Below are positions 62,798 through 63,828 of a DNA stretch of 63,828 bases, in pieces. The translations under genes were made by a program, and so were the position numbers. The stretch's first letter is position 1. Each line of letters opens with the position of its first letter. The notes beneath the pieces were generated by a model. It saw only the letters and a program-made list of their open reading frames with translations. It did no database searches and was not told the DNA's origin. This DNA is from a virus: positions 1-63,828 of IMG/VR virus record IMGVR_UViG_3300025131_000032. The stretch is one strand, 5' to 3'.

Positions 62798-63172
62798 ATG
62801 GCCGACGAAATCACTGTTGACCTGGAATTCATCGTCAGCAAAGACCCGTTCTACTTCAAGTACGACCTCGGCGCTCAGACGTATGACCTGTCTGGAGCTG
62901 GTGGCGGGAACCCAGGCTTGGTCTCTGTCGGCACCTCGGAAGAGGACATTGACTTTGGCGATGTCACGGGCGAGGGGATCTTATTCATGAAGAACCTCGA
63001 TGCCGCGTCAGACGTGGATTGGGGCGTCCAAGATACCACGATGAAGGCTATTGGCACGCTCAAGGCTGGTGGCATTCCCGCGATACTCAACATCAAGTCG
63101 GGCACAACCCTTCGTATGCAATCCACTGGCGGCGGCGCTGCCAAGTGTTACATCGGTCGATTCGAGGTATAA
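62798..63172 (+). CDS. Small beta-rich virion-type protein (124 aa)
   Basis: MADEITVDLEFIVSKDPFYF, then GDVTGEGILFMKNLDAASDV and a final CYIGRFEV. A beta-sandwich protein with an acidic surface, resembling head or tail surface proteins. It precedes the repeat-rich gene by three bases. Ribosome site AAGGAAATTCAGCT. Confidence 0.65.
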   Translation: MADEITVDLEFIVSKDPFYFKYDLGAQTYDLSGAGGGNPGLVSVGTSEEDIDFGDVTGEGILFMKNLDAASDVDWGVQDTTMKAIGTLKAGGIPAILNIKSGTTLRMQSTGGGAAKCYIGRFEV

Positions 63173-63175
63173 ACC

Positions 63176-63828
63176 ATGTCGAGAATTCAATCAGGCACCT
63201 TCCCTCAGCGGAAGCGCACTGCGCCTCAGTCACCGTATGGCAAGTTGCCGACGCCTCAGTCACCGTATGGCAAGTTGCCGACGCCTCAGTCCCCGGCTGC
63301 GGGTAATTCGTTCCAGCCTGGGCAGCAGTTCCGGTCTGGTGGGCAGCGTGGTCGGCCACCGGAGATGATGAATCGCCCGCATTATCCCGGCCAAGGGGAT
63401 GGTGCGCTACAGTTTCTGCAGCGCGGCCAGCAACTACCCGGCTATGCGAGTGGTGAGCTGTTTCAGCCTGGCGAGCTCGATGTGATCGACAAGTTCGGGT
63501 GGCCTTATAGCGCACGACCACCCGAGACAATTCAGGAAATGCGGGAGTGGAGCAGGCAGGAAGAGCTGAGAGAGCAAAGGCGGCCAACTATTGACAACCC
63601 CGAAATCGGGTCGTTGGGGTGGAAGCTGTTTCAGCAATTGAAGGCGGATGGAATCGACCCGCGCGAGTTCTTCTCGCCGCGTCGATCGCAGCCTTCCTCC
63701 ATTCACCGCTTCAATAAAATGGAATTTGATCCAACGGGAATTGCACCAGCCAGACCACCGTCGCGTCTGGATGGCGAGGTGTCAATGACGGCCAACCCTC
63801 CACCGTATCGGCCGCAATCTGACCACCG
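63176..63828 (+). CDS. Proline-rich, repeat-rich virion-type protein, 5' part (continues at 1)
   Basis: The frame starts at the ATG at 63176, four bases after the previous stop, and stays open to the end of the window. Joined at the 22-base overlap it continues in frame to 1844. The N-terminus has a 30-base tandem repeat encoding TPQSPYGKLP (63222-63251, 63252-63281 and a partial third copy). After a Pro/Gln/Gly-rich stretch the first RLDGEVSMTANPPP unit appears near 63707. No known domain is visible. Confidence 0.75.
   Translation, partial: MSRIQSGTFPQRKRTAPQSPYGKLPTPQSPYGKLPTPQSPAAGNSFQPGQQFRSGGQRGRPPEMMNRPHYPGQGDGALQFLQRGQQLPGYASGELFQPGELDVIDKFGWPYSARPPETIQEMREWSRQEELREQRRPTIDNPEIGSLGWKLFQQLKADGIDPREFFSPRRSQPSSIHRFNKMEFDPTGIAPARPPSRLDGEVSMTANPPPYRPQSDH
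63222..63290 (+). repeat. 30-bp tandem repeat in the repeat-rich gene
   Basis: Two exact copies (63222-63251 and 63252-63281) and the start of a third, encoding T-P-Q-S-P-Y-G-K-L-P. The copy number can change by slippage without breaking the frame. Confidence 0.9.
63807..63828. repeat. Terminal overlap, right copy
   Basis: Exact copy of bases 1-22. The circular length after removing one copy would be 63,806 bases. Confidence 0.75.

Noticed and set aside
63093-63587. A 164-codon minus-strand frame opposite the repeat-rich gene
   Set aside because: It mirrors the tandem repeats (repeated TVTEASATCH) and is antisense to a frame that continues across the join.
1-63828. A diversity-generating retroelement or reverse transcriptase
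   Set aside because: Repeats in the fibre and virion genes prompted the search, but there is no reverse transcriptase frame and no adenine-biased template/variable pair.
1-63828. tRNA genes
   Set aside because: I looked in all gaps over 60 bases for cloverleaf-like sequence with the conserved T-loop and found none that I could support by eye.

Overview
The window is the genome of a tailed double-stranded DNA phage (Caudoviricetes), most likely a siphovirus, and it is probably complete. The first 22 bases repeat exactly at the end (63807-63828), and one reading frame runs off the right end and back in at the left. The sequence therefore looks like a circular or circularly permuted molecule of about 63.8 kb, opened inside a repeat-rich gene. 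The host cannot be read directly. A DUF1580-like helix-turn-helix protein and several small-protein types that I associate with Planctomycetota phages make a planctomycete host the best guess, held with low to moderate confidence.

Layout. Almost everything from 44.0 kb through the join to 25.2 kb is on the plus strand; 25.4-43.9 kb is entirely on the minus strand. The plus arm starts with the head and packaging genes (scaffold-like 44028, major capsid 45237, decoration-type proteins, small and large terminase 47468/47976, portal 50182). Connector and tail genes follow (tail tube 55155, tail chaperones joined by a -1 frameshift site at 56377, a very short gene in the tape-measure position at 56717, baseplate and fibre-like proteins to 63.2 kb). 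Two large virion-type proteins (63176-1844 and 1845-5654) complete this module. A promoter-like site at 5670-5698 opens a dense operon of recombination and accessory genes: a PD-(D/E)XK exonuclease, a probable recombination partner, an SF2 helicase, a C5 cytosine methyltransferase on a repeat-flanked insert, HNH and Myb-like proteins, and many small proteins. After an operator-like array of TCGGACA motifs (17304-17382) come an SPFH protein, a metallophosphoesterase, a secreted protein, a metzincin-type protease, holin-like membrane proteins and fibre-like proteins.

The minus arm starts at 43.9 kb with a HTH gene, a 33-residue peptide, a serine recombinase and SSB. It continues through an HNH homing-type nuclease, a GNAT acetyltransferase, an SGNH hydrolase, a small nuclease-like protein, a gp88-like protein, a sliding clamp and a run of short genes. 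It ends with a second C5 methyltransferase whose gene carries a second long same-strand frame. The phage has a clamp, SSB, helicase and exonuclease, but I recognise no DNA polymerase, primase, RNA polymerase or peptidoglycan hydrolase.

The most unusual global feature is how genes are joined. Short sequences (15-42 bp) that encode the C-terminus of one gene and the ribosome-binding site of the next occur again at other junctions: five exact copies of one 15-mer, a 42-bp pair flanking the methyltransferase, and several duplicated leaders. Two genes look like in-frame fusions that retain an internal Shine-Dalgarno and start codon. This fits gene-by-gene insertion and loss through short homologies at translational junctions. 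I saw no tRNA genes, CRISPR array, reverse transcriptase or insertion sequence.
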